Of a DNA stretch of 51,547 nucleotides, positions 9,985 through 17,407 are shown one piece after another. The stretch spans positions 1 through 51,547 of the forward strand of contig CAMBRQ010000016.1 in the NCBI GenBank assembly GCA_945870325.1, given 5' to 3'. A model generated the notes under the pieces. It did not search any database and was not told the origin of the DNA. It was given only the letters and a program-made list of their open reading frames with translations. The translations under genes and the position numbers were made by a program. Each line of letters starts with the position of its first letter. Position 1 is the first letter of the stretch. The DNA comes from an uncultured Dorea sp. GTDB taxonomy: Bacteria; Bacillota; Clostridia; Lachnospirales; Lachnospiraceae.

Positions 9985-11300
9985 TGTTAGAAACTTTCCG
10001 AAAAGCATTTCAAATCAAAGACATTCGCAAGAAAATCGGATATACGTTTTTGATGTTAATCGTTATAAGAATTGGATCACAGCTTCCAACCCCTGGAGTG
10101 AATTCCAATTACATTAAAGAGTTTTTTGCACAGAACACTGGTGAGGCGTTTAACTTGTTTAACGCTTTCACCGGTGGCTCATTTGAGCAGATGTCAGTAT
10201 TTGCTCTGAGTATTACACCGTACATTACATCTTCTATTATCATGCAGCTTCTGACCATTGCAATTCCGAAACTTGAGGAGATGCAGAAAGAAGGAGCGGA
10301 AGGAAGAAAGAAGATTGTAGCGATTACACGTTATCTTACCGTAGGTCTTGCATTATTCGAGTCTACCGCTATGGCTGTTGGATTCGGACGCCAGGGACTT
10401 CTGGTAGAGTTCAATTTTGTAAATGCGGTGATCGTAGTTCTGACACTTACAGCAGGATCAGCATTCCTGATGTGGATTGGTGAGAGAATTACGGAAAAGG
10501 GTGTGGGGAATGGTATCTCCATCGTGCTGGTAATTAATATTATCTCACGTATACCTAGCGATATGACTTCATTGTTTGAGCAGTTTGTAAAAGGCAAGCC
10601 GATTGCATCTGCCAGCCTTGCAGTGGCTGTTATCCTTGCAATTATCCTGGTTCTCGTTGTGTTTGTTGTTATCCTTCAGGGCGGCGAGAGAAGAATTACA
10701 GTACAGTATTCACAGAAAGTCGTAGGAAGAAGAACCTATGGCGGACAGTCCAGTAACATTCCATTAAAAGTCAATACTGCCGGAGTAATTCCGATTATCT
10801 TCGCATCATCTTTGATGCAGTTTCCGATTGTGATTGCTTCTTTCTTAGGAAAAGGCAATGGCTCCGGAATTGGCAGCGAGATCTTAAGAGGAATGAACCA
10901 GGGCAACTGGTGTAATCCACAGCAGTTGAAATATAGTTGGGGATTACTGGTATACATTGTTCTGACTGTATTTTTCGCTTATTTCTATACGTCAATCACA
11001 TTCAATCCGTTAGAAATCGCGAATAATATGAAGAAGAATGGTGGATTCATTCCTGGTATCCGTCCGGGAAGACCGACTGTGGAGTATTTGACCACGATAT
11101 TGAATTATATTATCTTTATCGGGGCATGTGGGCTTATAGTAATACAGGTGATTCCGATTTTCTTCAACGGAACACTGGGAGCAAAAGTATCTTTCGGAGG
11201 TACTTCACTTATCATTATCGTCAGCGTTGTGCTGGAGACCATGAAACAGATCGAATCTCAGATGCTTGTACGTAACTATAAGGGATTTTTAAATAACTAA
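9984..11300 (+). CDS. secY: Preprotein translocase subunit SecY
   Basis: 438 residues with ten predicted membrane segments, the channel subunit of the SecYEG translocon in the cytoplasmic membrane. Family marks are the start [20 protein letters not shown], the plug-region stretch FNLFNAFTGGSFEQMSVFAL, the cytosolic loop VVILQGGERRITVQYSQKVV, and the C-terminal ETMKQIESQMLVRNYKGFL. It lies in its conserved position between rplO and adk. Confidence 0.98.
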   Translation: MLETFRKAFQIKDIRKKIGYTFLMLIVIRIGSQLPTPGVNSNYIKEFFAQNTGEAFNLFNAFTGGSFEQMSVFALSITPYITSSIIMQLLTIAIPKLEEMQKEGAEGRKKIVAITRYLTVGLALFESTAMAVGFGRQGLLVEFNFVNAVIVVLTLTAGSAFLMWIGERITEKGVGNGISIVLVINIISRIPSDMTSLFEQFVKGKPIASASLAVAVILAIILVLVVFVVILQGGERRITVQYSQKVVGRRTYGGQSSNIPLKVNTAGVIPIIFASSLMQFPIVIASFLGKGNGSGIGSEILRGMNQGNWCNPQQLKYSWGLLVYIVLTVFFAYFYTSITFNPLEIANNMKKNGGFIPGIRPGRPTVEYLTTILNYIIFIGACGLIVIQVIPIFFNGTLGAKVSFGGTSLIIIVSVVLETMKQIESQMLVRNYKGFLNN

Positions 11301-11303
11301 TAA

Positions 11304-11337
11304 TTTTGACTCGCGGGATTTTTTTCGCGGGTTAAAA
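11304..11337 (+). other. Intercistronic hairpin between secY and adk
   Basis: TTTTGACTCGCG (11304-11315) can pair with CGCGGGTTAAAA (11326-11337) with two wobble pairs. The T-tract lies in the loop and no T-run follows, so it is more likely an RNA processing or stability element than a terminator. adk continues in the same direction 26 bases later. Confidence 0.5.
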
Positions 11338-11362
11338 TGCTATAAAGAGGAGGAACATCTAT

Positions 11363-12007
11363 ATGAAAATAATTATGTTAGGCGCTCCGGGAGCGGGCAA
11401 AGGAACTCAGGCAAAGAAAATTGCAGCAAAGTACGGCATTCCTCACATCTCAACCGGTGATATTTTCAGAGCGAATATTAAAAATGGAACGGAACTGGGT
11501 AATAAAGCAAAGACATACATGGATCAGGGACTTCTGGTTCCGGACGAACTGGTAGTAGACCTGGTAGTAGATCGTGTAAAGCAGGATGACTGTGAGAAGG
11601 GCTATGTACTGGATGGATTCCCGAGAACGATTCCGCAGGCAGAGGCACTTGATAAAGCGCTCGCAGCACTTGGAGAGAAGATGGATTATGCAATCGACGT
11701 AGATGTTCCGGACGAAAATATTGTACATCGTATGTCAGGACGTCGTGCTTGTGTTGGATGCGGAGCTACATATCATCTTGAGTATGCGCCAACAAAGGTT
11801 GAGGGTATCTGTGATACTTGCGGAAAAGAACTGATCTTAAGAGATGATGATAAGCCGGAGACTGTGAAAAAGCGTCTTGGCGTATACCATGAGCAGACAC
11901 AGCCGTTGATTGACTACTACACCAATGCAGGAATCTTGAAGACGGTTGACGGAACTGTTGATATTAATGACGTATTCCAGACAATTGTAGATATCTTAGG
12001 AGAGTAA
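11363..12007 (+). CDS. adk: Adenylate kinase
   Basis: 214 residues; interconverts ATP + AMP and 2 ADP in the cytoplasm. The P-loop is [10 protein letters not shown] near residues 7-16; the AMP-binding region is [12 protein letters not shown]; the motif [11 protein letters not shown] follows. The long LID domain has a zinc site with C130-x2-C133 and C150-x2-C153, as in Bacillus-type enzymes. AGAGGAGGA precedes the ATG. Confidence 0.98.
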   Translation: MKIIMLGAPGAGKGTQAKKIAAKYGIPHISTGDIFRANIKNGTELGNKAKTYMDQGLLVPDELVVDLVVDRVKQDDCEKGYVLDGFPRTIPQAEALDKALAALGEKMDYAIDVDVPDENIVHRMSGRRACVGCGATYHLEYAPTKVEGICDTCGKELILRDDDKPETVKKRLGVYHEQTQPLIDYYTNAGILKTVDGTVDINDVFQTIVDILGE

Positions 12008-12011
12008 GCAC

Positions 12012-12782
12012 ATGCCAATCACTATCAAATCGGCCAGAGAAATTGAATTAATGACAGAAGCCGGACGTATATTAGAGATTGTTCATGAAGAGTTAGAAAA
12101 GGCACTGCAACCAGGGATGAGTACTCTGGATATAGACAGACTGGGAGAAGAAGTAATCCGCAGTTATGATTGTATTCCTTCTTTTCTTAATTATAATGGA
12201 TATCCTGCATCAATCTGTGTATCAGTGAATGATGAGGTAGTCCATGGCATCCCAAGTAAAGACAGAATCCTCCAGGAGGGCGATATTGTCAGTCTGGATG
12301 CAGGTGTTATCTATAAAGGTTATCACTCTGATGCCGCGCGGACGCACGGCATCGGAGAGGTCAGCAAAGAAGCGCAGCAATTGATGAAGATTACGAAAGA
12401 ATGCTTCTTTGAAGGTATAAAGTATGCGAAAGAAGGCAATTATCTATTTGACATATCGGCAGCGATTGGCAGTTATGCCGAAGCACATGGGTATGGAGTG
12501 GTCCGCGATCTGTGTGGACATGGAATAGGCACTGCCCTGCATGAGGCACCTGAGATACCGAATTACAAGATGAATAGAAGAGGCGTGAAACTCAAAGCCG
12601 GAATGACGCTGGCGATTGAGCCGATGATCAATATCGGATCATGGGAAGTAAACTGGCTCGATGATGAATGGACGGTCGTCACCAGAGATCACAGCCTGTC
12701 TGCACATTATGAGAATACGGTGCTGATAACAGAGAGTGAACCGAGACTTTTAAGCTTTACCAGAGAACTTCCTTCTCTATAG
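12012..12782 (+). CDS. map: Methionine aminopeptidase, type I
   Basis: 256 residues; removes the N-terminal methionine from new proteins using two metal ions. Ligand motifs are visible: SLDAGVIYKGYHSDAARTHG (two Asp), GHGIGTALHEAPEIPNY (His), LAIEPMINIG (Glu), and a final Glu in HYENTVLIT. It starts five bases after adk and belongs to the same operon. Confidence 0.97.
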   Translation: MPITIKSAREIELMTEAGRILEIVHEELEKALQPGMSTLDIDRLGEEVIRSYDCIPSFLNYNGYPASICVSVNDEVVHGIPSKDRILQEGDIVSLDAGVIYKGYHSDAARTHGIGEVSKEAQQLMKITKECFFEGIKYAKEGNYLFDISAAIGSYAEAHGYGVVRDLCGHGIGTALHEAPEIPNYKMNRRGVKLKAGMTLAIEPMINIGSWEVNWLDDEWTVVTRDHSLSAHYENTVLITESEPRLLSFTRELPSL

Positions 12783-12795
12783 AAAGGACGCGGTT

Positions 12796-13056
12796 ATGGA
12801 CAGATACAGGATAGGAATGCTTGCGAGATCGAAAGCGGGTCATGATACAGGTAAGGTTTATGTTATAATTGACATTGACGACACATATGTATATTTAGCG
12901 GATGGCAGTATTAGAACATTAGATAGACTGAAAAAGAAAAAAAAGAAACATGTTCAGATTATCTGCAAAGAGCATGATGTCACCGCGGCAGATGATGTAG
13001 CAATAAAACGAATACTTAAAGAATGGAATAGGGAAGAGAAGAAACAGGAGGAATGA
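12796..13056 (+). CDS. KOW-domain RNA-binding protein
   Basis: 86 residues. The N-terminus ([20 protein letters not shown]) is a KOW/L14e-like motif, followed by a lysine-rich stretch ([14 protein letters not shown]). Proteins of this type between map and infA are common in Clostridia and are annotated as KOW-domain RNA-binding proteins of unknown function. The position in the ribosomal operon suggests a role in ribosome assembly or translation, which is inference. Confidence 0.85.
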   Translation: MDRYRIGMLARSKAGHDTGKVYVIIDIDDTYVYLADGSIRTLDRLKKKKKKHVQIICKEHDVTAADDVAIKRILKEWNREEKKQEE

Positions 13057-13060
13057 AACC

Positions 13061-13279
13061 ATGTCAAAAGCTGACGTAATTGAAATTGAAGGAACAGTAG
13101 TAGAAAAATTGCCAAACGCAATGTTTCAGGTAGAACTTGAGAATGGACATCAAGTGCTTGCACACATCAGCGGCAAATTGAGAATGAACTTTATCAAGAT
13201 CCTGCCCGGAGATAAAGTAACACTGGAATTATCCCCATATGATCTTTCAAAAGGAAGAATTATTTGGAGAGATAAATAA
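13061..13279 (+). CDS. infA: Translation initiation factor IF-1
   Basis: 72 residues, an S1/OB-fold protein that occupies the 30S A site during initiation. Signatures: [58 protein letters not shown]. The ribosome binding site AGGAGG lies in the end of the KOW gene, five bases away. A promoter and hairpin follow. Confidence 0.98.
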   Translation: MSKADVIEIEGTVVEKLPNAMFQVELENGHQVLAHISGKLRMNFIKILPGDKVTLELSPYDLSKGRIIWRDK

Positions 13280-13293
13280 TATTAAATTATCTA

Positions 13294-13323
13294 TTGACTT
13301 TGGTAGAATTATAGTGTTATACT
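13294..13323 (+). promoter_or_regulatory. Internal promoter for rpmJ-rpsM-rpsK-rpsD-rpoA-rplQ
   Basis: TTGACT (13294-13299), 18-base spacer, TATACT (13318-13323). It lies in the 146-base gap after infA and would make the alpha-operon genes partly independent of the S10 promoter. The predicted start near 13330 falls at the left arm of a short hairpin. Confidence 0.65.
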
Positions 13324-13327
13324 ATAT

Positions 13328-13351
13328 AAGCACGTTTTTGGGTGCTTTTAT
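13328..13351 (+). terminator. Short hairpin with T-run: attenuator or infA terminator
   Basis: AAGCAC (13328-13333) pairs with GTGCTT (13342-13347), followed by a short T-run. For transcripts arriving from infA it could be a weak terminator. For transcripts from the internal promoter it would lie at the extreme 5' end and act mainly as a 5' stem-loop. Confidence 0.5.
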
Positions 13352-13425
13352 ATTAGTGCGTAATTTTATGCACTTGAAAATGTGTAAGAACTATAGGCAG
13401 AGCAATGGATGAAAGGAGGATCCCC

Positions 13426-13539
13426 GTGAAGGTTAGATCATCAGTAAAACCAATTTGCGAAAAATGCAAAGTTATTAAGAGAAAAGGAAGCATTCGCATT
13501 ATCTGCGAGAATCCAAAGCATAAACAGCGTCAGGGTTAG
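13426..13539 (+). CDS. rpmJ: 50S ribosomal protein L36
   Basis: 37 residues, from a GTG start at 13426 preceded by AAAGGAGG. The protein begins [20 protein letters not shown]. The zinc ligands of the zinc-containing L36 type are present: C11, C14, C27 and H32. Too short for most ORF thresholds but certain from sequence and position between infA and rpsM. Confidence 0.97.
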   Translation: MKVRSSVKPICEKCKVIKRKGSIRIICENPKHKQRQG

Positions 13540-13938
13540 GCACTGAACACTTTTATGCAGAACGAATTAGGCGGCTGATAGTCGACACGCCAGGAAGTGT
13601 GTAGACTATTTAATATACAAGGAGCACCTTTAGCCGGTGAGCATCCTCGTATATTGCTTCTAATGCCGGCCCGTCATTACCGAATGCCTCGGTGGCCGGA
13701 AAGGGCATGGATACCGAAACATGCCTGGACGAGAAGGAAGATTCCTGGTCGTCCCTATTAAAGACAATGTGTGAAAACAGAGAAGTGCGCAGATTATATA
13801 ATCAGCACATGCAAGCATGCTTGCAATGGGATGTATTATATAAGAAGCATAGGGCGAAGCCCCGCATCGAGATGAAGCGAAGCGGAATCGAGATGGACTT
13901 CGGAGCAAAAAGAAAAAAAGAAAATGGAGGAAATTCAC
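13540..13938 (+). other. Hairpin-dense gap between rpmJ and rpsM
   Basis: No credible gene in 399 bases. It begins with the 13-mer GCACTGAACACTT shared with 7691. Stems run in series: ATAGTC/GACTAT (13578-13609), AATATAC/GTATATT (13612-13655), CCGGCC/GGCCGG (13666-13699) with ACCGA/TCGGT inside, GGCATG/CATGCC (13704-13725), GGACGA/TCGTCC (13727-13754) with AGGAA/TTCCT inside, and TTATATAAT/ATTATATAA (13794-13843) around the palindrome GCAAGCATGCTTGC. The final part repeats ATCGAGATG. None is followed by a strong T-run. Confidence 0.75.
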
Positions 13939-14307
13939 ATGGCTCGTATTGCAGGTGTAGATTTACCAAGAGACAAACGTGTTGAAATCGGATTAACTTA
14001 TATCTACGGTATTGGTAGACCGAGTGCAACCCGTATTTTAGCACAGGCAGGAGTTGATCCTGACATTCGCTGTAGAGATCTTACAGACGAAGATGTAAAG
14101 AAGATTAGTGCAGTAATCGATGAGACTCAGACAGTAGAAGGTGATCTTCGTAGAGAGATCGCCCTGAACATCAAGAGATTACAGGAAATCGGATGCTATA
14201 GAGGAATCCGTCACAGAAAAGGACTTCCGGTTCGTGGTCAGAAGACAAAGACCAATGCAAGAACAAGAAAAGGTCCTAAGAGAACAGTAGCAAACAAAAA
14301 GAAATAA
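13939..14307 (+). CDS. rpsM: 30S ribosomal protein S13
   Basis: 122 residues starting [20 protein letters not shown] at 13939, with ATGGAGG upstream. The HTH-like motif ([20 protein letters not shown]) and the basic tail ([13 protein letters not shown]) are intact. S13 contacts the P-site tRNA and forms intersubunit bridges. The frame is open upstream into the structured gap, but that extension lacks homology. Confidence 0.97.
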   Translation: MARIAGVDLPRDKRVEIGLTYIYGIGRPSATRILAQAGVDPDIRCRDLTDEDVKKISAVIDETQTVEGDLRREIALNIKRLQEIGCYRGIRHRKGLPVRGQKTKTNARTRKGPKRTVANKKK

Positions 14308-14338
14308 AAATTTGAGGAAAGTGTAGGTTAGTTTTATT

Positions 14339-14734
14339 ATGGCAAAGAAAGTTGCAAAGAAAGTAACAAAGAAGCGTGTCAAGAAAAACGTTGAACACGG
14401 ACAAGCACACATCCAGTCATCTTTTAATAATACAATCGTAACATTAACAGATGCACAGGGTAACGCTCTTTCATGGGCAAGTGCAGGCGGTCTGGGATTT
14501 AGAGGTTCAAGGAAATCTACCCCTTATGCAGCTCAGATGGCAGCTGAGACAGCAGCTAAAGCAGCATTGGTACATGGTTTGAAATCAGTTGACGTAATGG
14601 TTAAAGGACCAGGTTCAGGTAGAGAAGCAGCAATCCGTGCCCTTCAGGCATGCGGAATCGATGTAACAAGCATTAAGGATGTTACTCCGGTACCACACAA
14701 TGGTTGCCGTCCGCCGAAACGCAGAAGAGTCTAA
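14339..14734 (+). CDS. rpsK: 30S ribosomal protein S11
   Basis: 131 residues with a lysine-rich N-terminus and the S11 core: [40 protein letters not shown], and the conserved end [18 protein letters not shown]. It lies on the 30S platform next to mRNA. The upstream GAGGAAAG is weak and distant. Confidence 0.98.
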   Translation: MAKKVAKKVTKKRVKKNVEHGQAHIQSSFNNTIVTLTDAQGNALSWASAGGLGFRGSRKSTPYAAQMAAETAAKAALVHGLKSVDVMVKGPGSGREAAIRALQACGIDVTSIKDVTPVPHNGCRPPKRRRV

Positions 14735-14803
14735 TTATCATTTTATATTATATTACGTTAACGGATTGATTTATCCGAATTTAAATAGGAGGAAAGCAAA
14801 AAC

Positions 14804-15397
14804 ATGGCAGTAAATAGAGTTCCGGTTCTTAAAAGATGCAGATCCCTTGGAATGGATCCTGTATATTTGGGAATTGACAAAAAGTCTAACAGACAGTTAA
14901 AGAGATCCAACAGAAAAATGAGCGAGTATGGTCTTCAGTTACGTGAGAAACAGAAAGCTAAATTTATCTATGGCGTATTAGAGAAACCTTTCAGAAACTA
15001 TTTCGAGAAGGCTCAGCGCATGAGTGGTATGACAGGTGAGAACCTGATGAGACTGCTTGAGTCCAGATTAGATAACGTAGTATTCCGTCTTGGACTTGCC
15101 AGAACAAGACGTGAGGCTAGACAGATTGTTGACCACAAGCATGTACTTGTTAACGGAAAACAGATCAACATTCCTTCTTACTTGATCAAAGCAGGCGATG
15201 TGATCGAAATCAAAGAAAAACACAAAAGCTCTCCAAGATATAAAGAGATCGTAGAGGTTACAGGCGGACGTCTGGTTCCGGAATGGTTAGAGGCTGACCT
15301 TGAGAACCTGAAAGGAACTGTAAAAGAACTTCCAAGACGTGAAGTAATTGATGTTCCTGTAGATGAGATGTTAATCGTCGAGTTGTACTCTAAATAA
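14804..15397 (+). CDS. rpsD: 30S ribosomal protein S4
   Basis: 197 residues with an N-terminal S4 domain and a C-terminal S4 RNA-binding fold ([40 protein letters not shown]). It nucleates 30S assembly and is a known autogenous regulator in E. coli (alpha operon) and B. subtilis. It lacks the multi-Cys zinc site of some S4 proteins. AGGAGGAAAG precedes the ATG. Confidence 0.98.
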   Translation: MAVNRVPVLKRCRSLGMDPVYLGIDKKSNRQLKRSNRKMSEYGLQLREKQKAKFIYGVLEKPFRNYFEKAQRMSGMTGENLMRLLESRLDNVVFRLGLARTRREARQIVDHKHVLVNGKQINIPSYLIKAGDVIEIKEKHKSSPRYKEIVEVTGGRLVPEWLEADLENLKGTVKELPRREVIDVPVDEMLIVELYSK

Positions 15398-15427
15398 TAA
15401 CCCGTAACACCACAGGAGGTGGACTTA

Positions 15428-16387
15428 GTGTTTGATTTTAATAAACCCAATATTGAAATAACTGAGATTTCAGAAGATAAGAAGTATGGAAGATTTGTTG
15501 TAGAACCGCTTGAAAGAGGTTATGGTACAACGTTAGGTAATTCTCTTAGAAGAATCATGCTTTCATCATTGCCGGGTGCTGCAATCAGCCAGGTGAAGAT
15601 CGATGGTGTTCTTCATGAGTTCAGTTCTATTCCAGGTGTTAAGGAAGATGTTACTGAGATTATCATGAACTTGAAGTCACTGGCTATCAAGAACACATCT
15701 GAAACAGATGAACCAAAGACAGCTTATATTGAGTTCGAAGGAGAAGGCGTTGTTACAGCAGCGGATATCCAGGTGGATCAGGATATCGAGATCATGAATC
15801 CGCAGACAGTTATCGCAACACTGAACGGCGGGGCAGACAGCAAGTTATACATGGAACTTACCATCACAAAGGGTAGAGGATATGTGAGTGCTGACAAGAA
15901 TAAAAACGAGGAATTGCCAATCGCAGTAATTCCAGTCGATTCTATTTACACCCCGGTGGAGCGTGTGAACCTTACAGTAGAAAACACGCGTGTTGGACAG
16001 ATTACAGATTTTGATAAATTAACATTAGATGTATATACCAATGGTACATTGCTTCCGGATGAAGCTGTCAGCCTTGCTGCTAAGGTATTAAGCGAGCATC
16101 TGAAACTCTTCATCGACTTGTCTGAAGTGGCTCAGGCTGCAGAAGTTATGATCGAGAAAGAGGATGATGAGAAAGAGAAAGTTCTTGAGATGAGCATTGA
16201 TGAATTAGAATTATCCGTTCGTTCATACAACTGCCTGAAGAGAGCGGGAATCAATACCGTAGAAGAACTGACGAACAGAACTCCGGAAGATATGATGAAA
16301 GTACGTAACCTGGGACGCAAGTCTCTGGAAGAAGTACTTGCAAAATTAGATGAATTGGGATTAGGTTTAAGCAGAGGGGAAGAGTAA
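15428..16387 (+). CDS. rpoA: RNA polymerase subunit alpha
   Basis: 319 residues from a GTG at 15428, preceded by CAGGAGGTGG; the in-frame GTG at 15419 lies inside that site and is rejected. The N-terminal assembly domain ([40 protein letters not shown]) is followed by an acidic linker and the C-terminal DNA-binding domain ([40 protein letters not shown]). A repeat-containing gap of 166 bases separates it from rplQ. Confidence 0.98.
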   Translation: MFDFNKPNIEITEISEDKKYGRFVVEPLERGYGTTLGNSLRRIMLSSLPGAAISQVKIDGVLHEFSSIPGVKEDVTEIIMNLKSLAIKNTSETDEPKTAYIEFEGEGVVTAADIQVDQDIEIMNPQTVIATLNGGADSKLYMELTITKGRGYVSADKNKNEELPIAVIPVDSIYTPVERVNLTVENTRVGQITDFDKLTLDVYTNGTLLPDEAVSLAAKVLSEHLKLFIDLSEVAQAAEVMIEKEDDEKEKVLEMSIDELELSVRSYNCLKRAGINTVEELTNRTPEDMMKVRNLGRKSLEEVLAKLDELGLGLSRGEE

Positions 16388-16514
16388 GCACTTGGCGAGG
16401 TATTTCACGAACCTAGTACGAACTCTGTTCTTCGGTGTAAGCCGAAGAACTACCTTTTGTAATTTCATCAGTAAGCCCGATGCGCATGATGGAGCATTTG
16501 GCTAGTAAGCCCGA
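16388..16514 (+). repeat. Intergenic repeat copy D with hairpin
   Basis: Copy D (16392-16418, beginning TTGGCGAGGTATTTCACGAA and containing CCTAG) follows the rpoA stop. GTTCTTCGG (16427-16435) pairs perfectly with CCGAAGAAC (16442-16450). Two direct copies of AGTAAGCCCGA follow, at 16470 and 16504. The layout of a TTGGCGAGG core and a GTTC...GAAC hairpin matches the other copies. Confidence 0.65.
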
Positions 16515-16553
16515 AGAAGCATAACCAAGTGTAATTAATGGAGGATTAGAAAA

Positions 16554-17090
16554 ATGGCAAAGTATAGAAAACTTGGCAGAACATCAAGCCAGAGAAAAGC
16601 ATTATTAAGAAACCAGGTAACAGCATTGATCAACAATGGCAAGATTGTTACCACAGAAGCAAAGGCAAAAGAGATCCGTAAGATCGCTGAAGGTCTTATC
16701 GCAATGGCAGTAAGAGAGAAAGACAACTACGAAGAGGTTACTGTAAAGGCTAAAGTTGCCCGCAAGGACAAAGATGGCAAGAGAGTAAAAGAAGTTGTAG
16801 ATGGCAAGAAAGTTACTGTATATGATGAAGTAGATAAGATAATTAAGAAAGATATGCCAAGCAGACTTCACGCTCGCCGTGAGATGCTGAAAGTTCTTTA
16901 CCCAGTAAAAGAAGTGCCAACAGCACAGGCTGGAAGAAAGAAAAATACAAAAGAAGTAGACCTTGTTGCAAAACTCTTTGACGAGATCGCACCAAAATAC
17001 GAGAACCGTAACGGTGGTTACACAAGAATCGTAAAGATTGGTCAGCGTAAAGGTGATGCAGCAATGGAAGTTCTGATCGAACTTGTATAG
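16554..17090 (+). CDS. rplQ: 50S ribosomal protein L17 with internal insertion
   Basis: 178 residues; many bacterial L17 proteins have about 120-130. The normal start ([20 protein letters not shown]) and end ([20 protein letters not shown]) are present. About 50 extra residues, rich in Lys, Asp and Val (including [17 protein letters not shown]), separate the two halves between roughly residues 60 and 110. I believe longer L17 forms occur in Clostridia. It ends the superoperon and is followed by a terminator. Confidence 0.97.
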   Translation: MAKYRKLGRTSSQRKALLRNQVTALINNGKIVTTEAKAKEIRKIAEGLIAMAVREKDNYEEVTVKAKVARKDKDGKRVKEVVDGKKVTVYDEVDKIIKKDMPSRLHARREMLKVLYPVKEVPTAQAGRKKNTKEVDLVAKLFDEIAPKYENRNGGYTRIVKIGQRKGDAAMEVLIELV

Positions 17091-17107
17091 TCTGATGTGA
17101 GATATGG

Positions 17108-17139
17108 ACACACCCGGAGAGATTCGGGTGTGTTTTTTT
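17108..17139 (+). terminator. Terminator of the ribosomal superoperon
   Basis: CACACCCG (17109-17116) pairs with CGGGTGTG (17125-17132), followed by seven T. It is a textbook Rho-independent terminator 18 bases after the rplQ stop. Confidence 0.93.
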
Positions 17140-17156
17140 GATTGCAGAAATCAATT

Positions 17157-17247
17157 GGGGACAGGGGGATTTAAAAAAGGGACAGGGCAAATCGAATCGG
17201 GGACGGGGAAATTGAAAAAACTCTCGTCCCCTTTCGTCAAAATCCCC
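17157..17247. repeat. REP-like GGGGACAGGG repeat cluster
   Basis: Three G-rich units about 20 bases apart: GGGGACAGGG (17157), GGGACAGGG (17179) and GGGGACGGGG (17199). GGGGACG (17199-17205) pairs with CGTCCCC (17225-17231), followed by CCCC at the right end. GGGGACAG-type motifs resemble the repetitive extragenic palindromes linked to REP-associated tyrosine transposases in other bacteria; no transposase lies in this window. Confidence 0.6.
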
Positions 17248-17282
17248 AAAAAAACCTAATTAGTGAGTAGATATTTGTAATA

Positions 17283-17300
17283 AAGTTAAAATATTAACAA
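17283..17300. promoter_or_regulatory. Distal Rex-like operator upstream of adhE
   Basis: AAGTTAAAATATTAACAA matches the Gram-positive Rex consensus TTGTTAA-N4-TTAACAA at 12 of 14 defined bases, with the right half perfect. Its centre is 45 bases upstream of a second such site. Rex is the NADH/NAD+-sensing repressor that controls adhE in Clostridium; the regulator itself is not in this window. Confidence 0.55.
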
Positions 17301-17327
17301 GCATGTTAAATAAATATCATTTTTATA

Positions 17328-17356
17328 TTGACAAATTATTAACAAGCGACTATACT
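17328..17356 (+). promoter_or_regulatory. adhE promoter with overlapping Rex-like operator
   Basis: TTGACA (17328-17333), 17-base spacer, TATACT (17351-17356) is a near-perfect sigma-A promoter. The same DNA reads TTGACAAATTATTAACAA at 17328-17345, a Rex-like site with a perfect right half and two mismatches on the left, so a bound repressor would cover the -35 element. The start site would be near 17363, about 45 bases before adhE. Confidence 0.75.
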
Positions 17357-17407
17357 ATGAACCAGATAAGGAAAACAACTCATTTATTTACAGGGAGGAA
17401 ACAACCA

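Noticed and set aside
13692..13985. Open frame of 97 codons between rpmJ and rpsM
   Set aside because: It runs through several hairpins and overlaps the real start of rpsM in another frame; composition and sequence look non-coding.
17303..17407. 35-codon extension of adhE
   Set aside because: It covers the promoter and Rex-like site; the known AdhE N-terminus begins at 17408.
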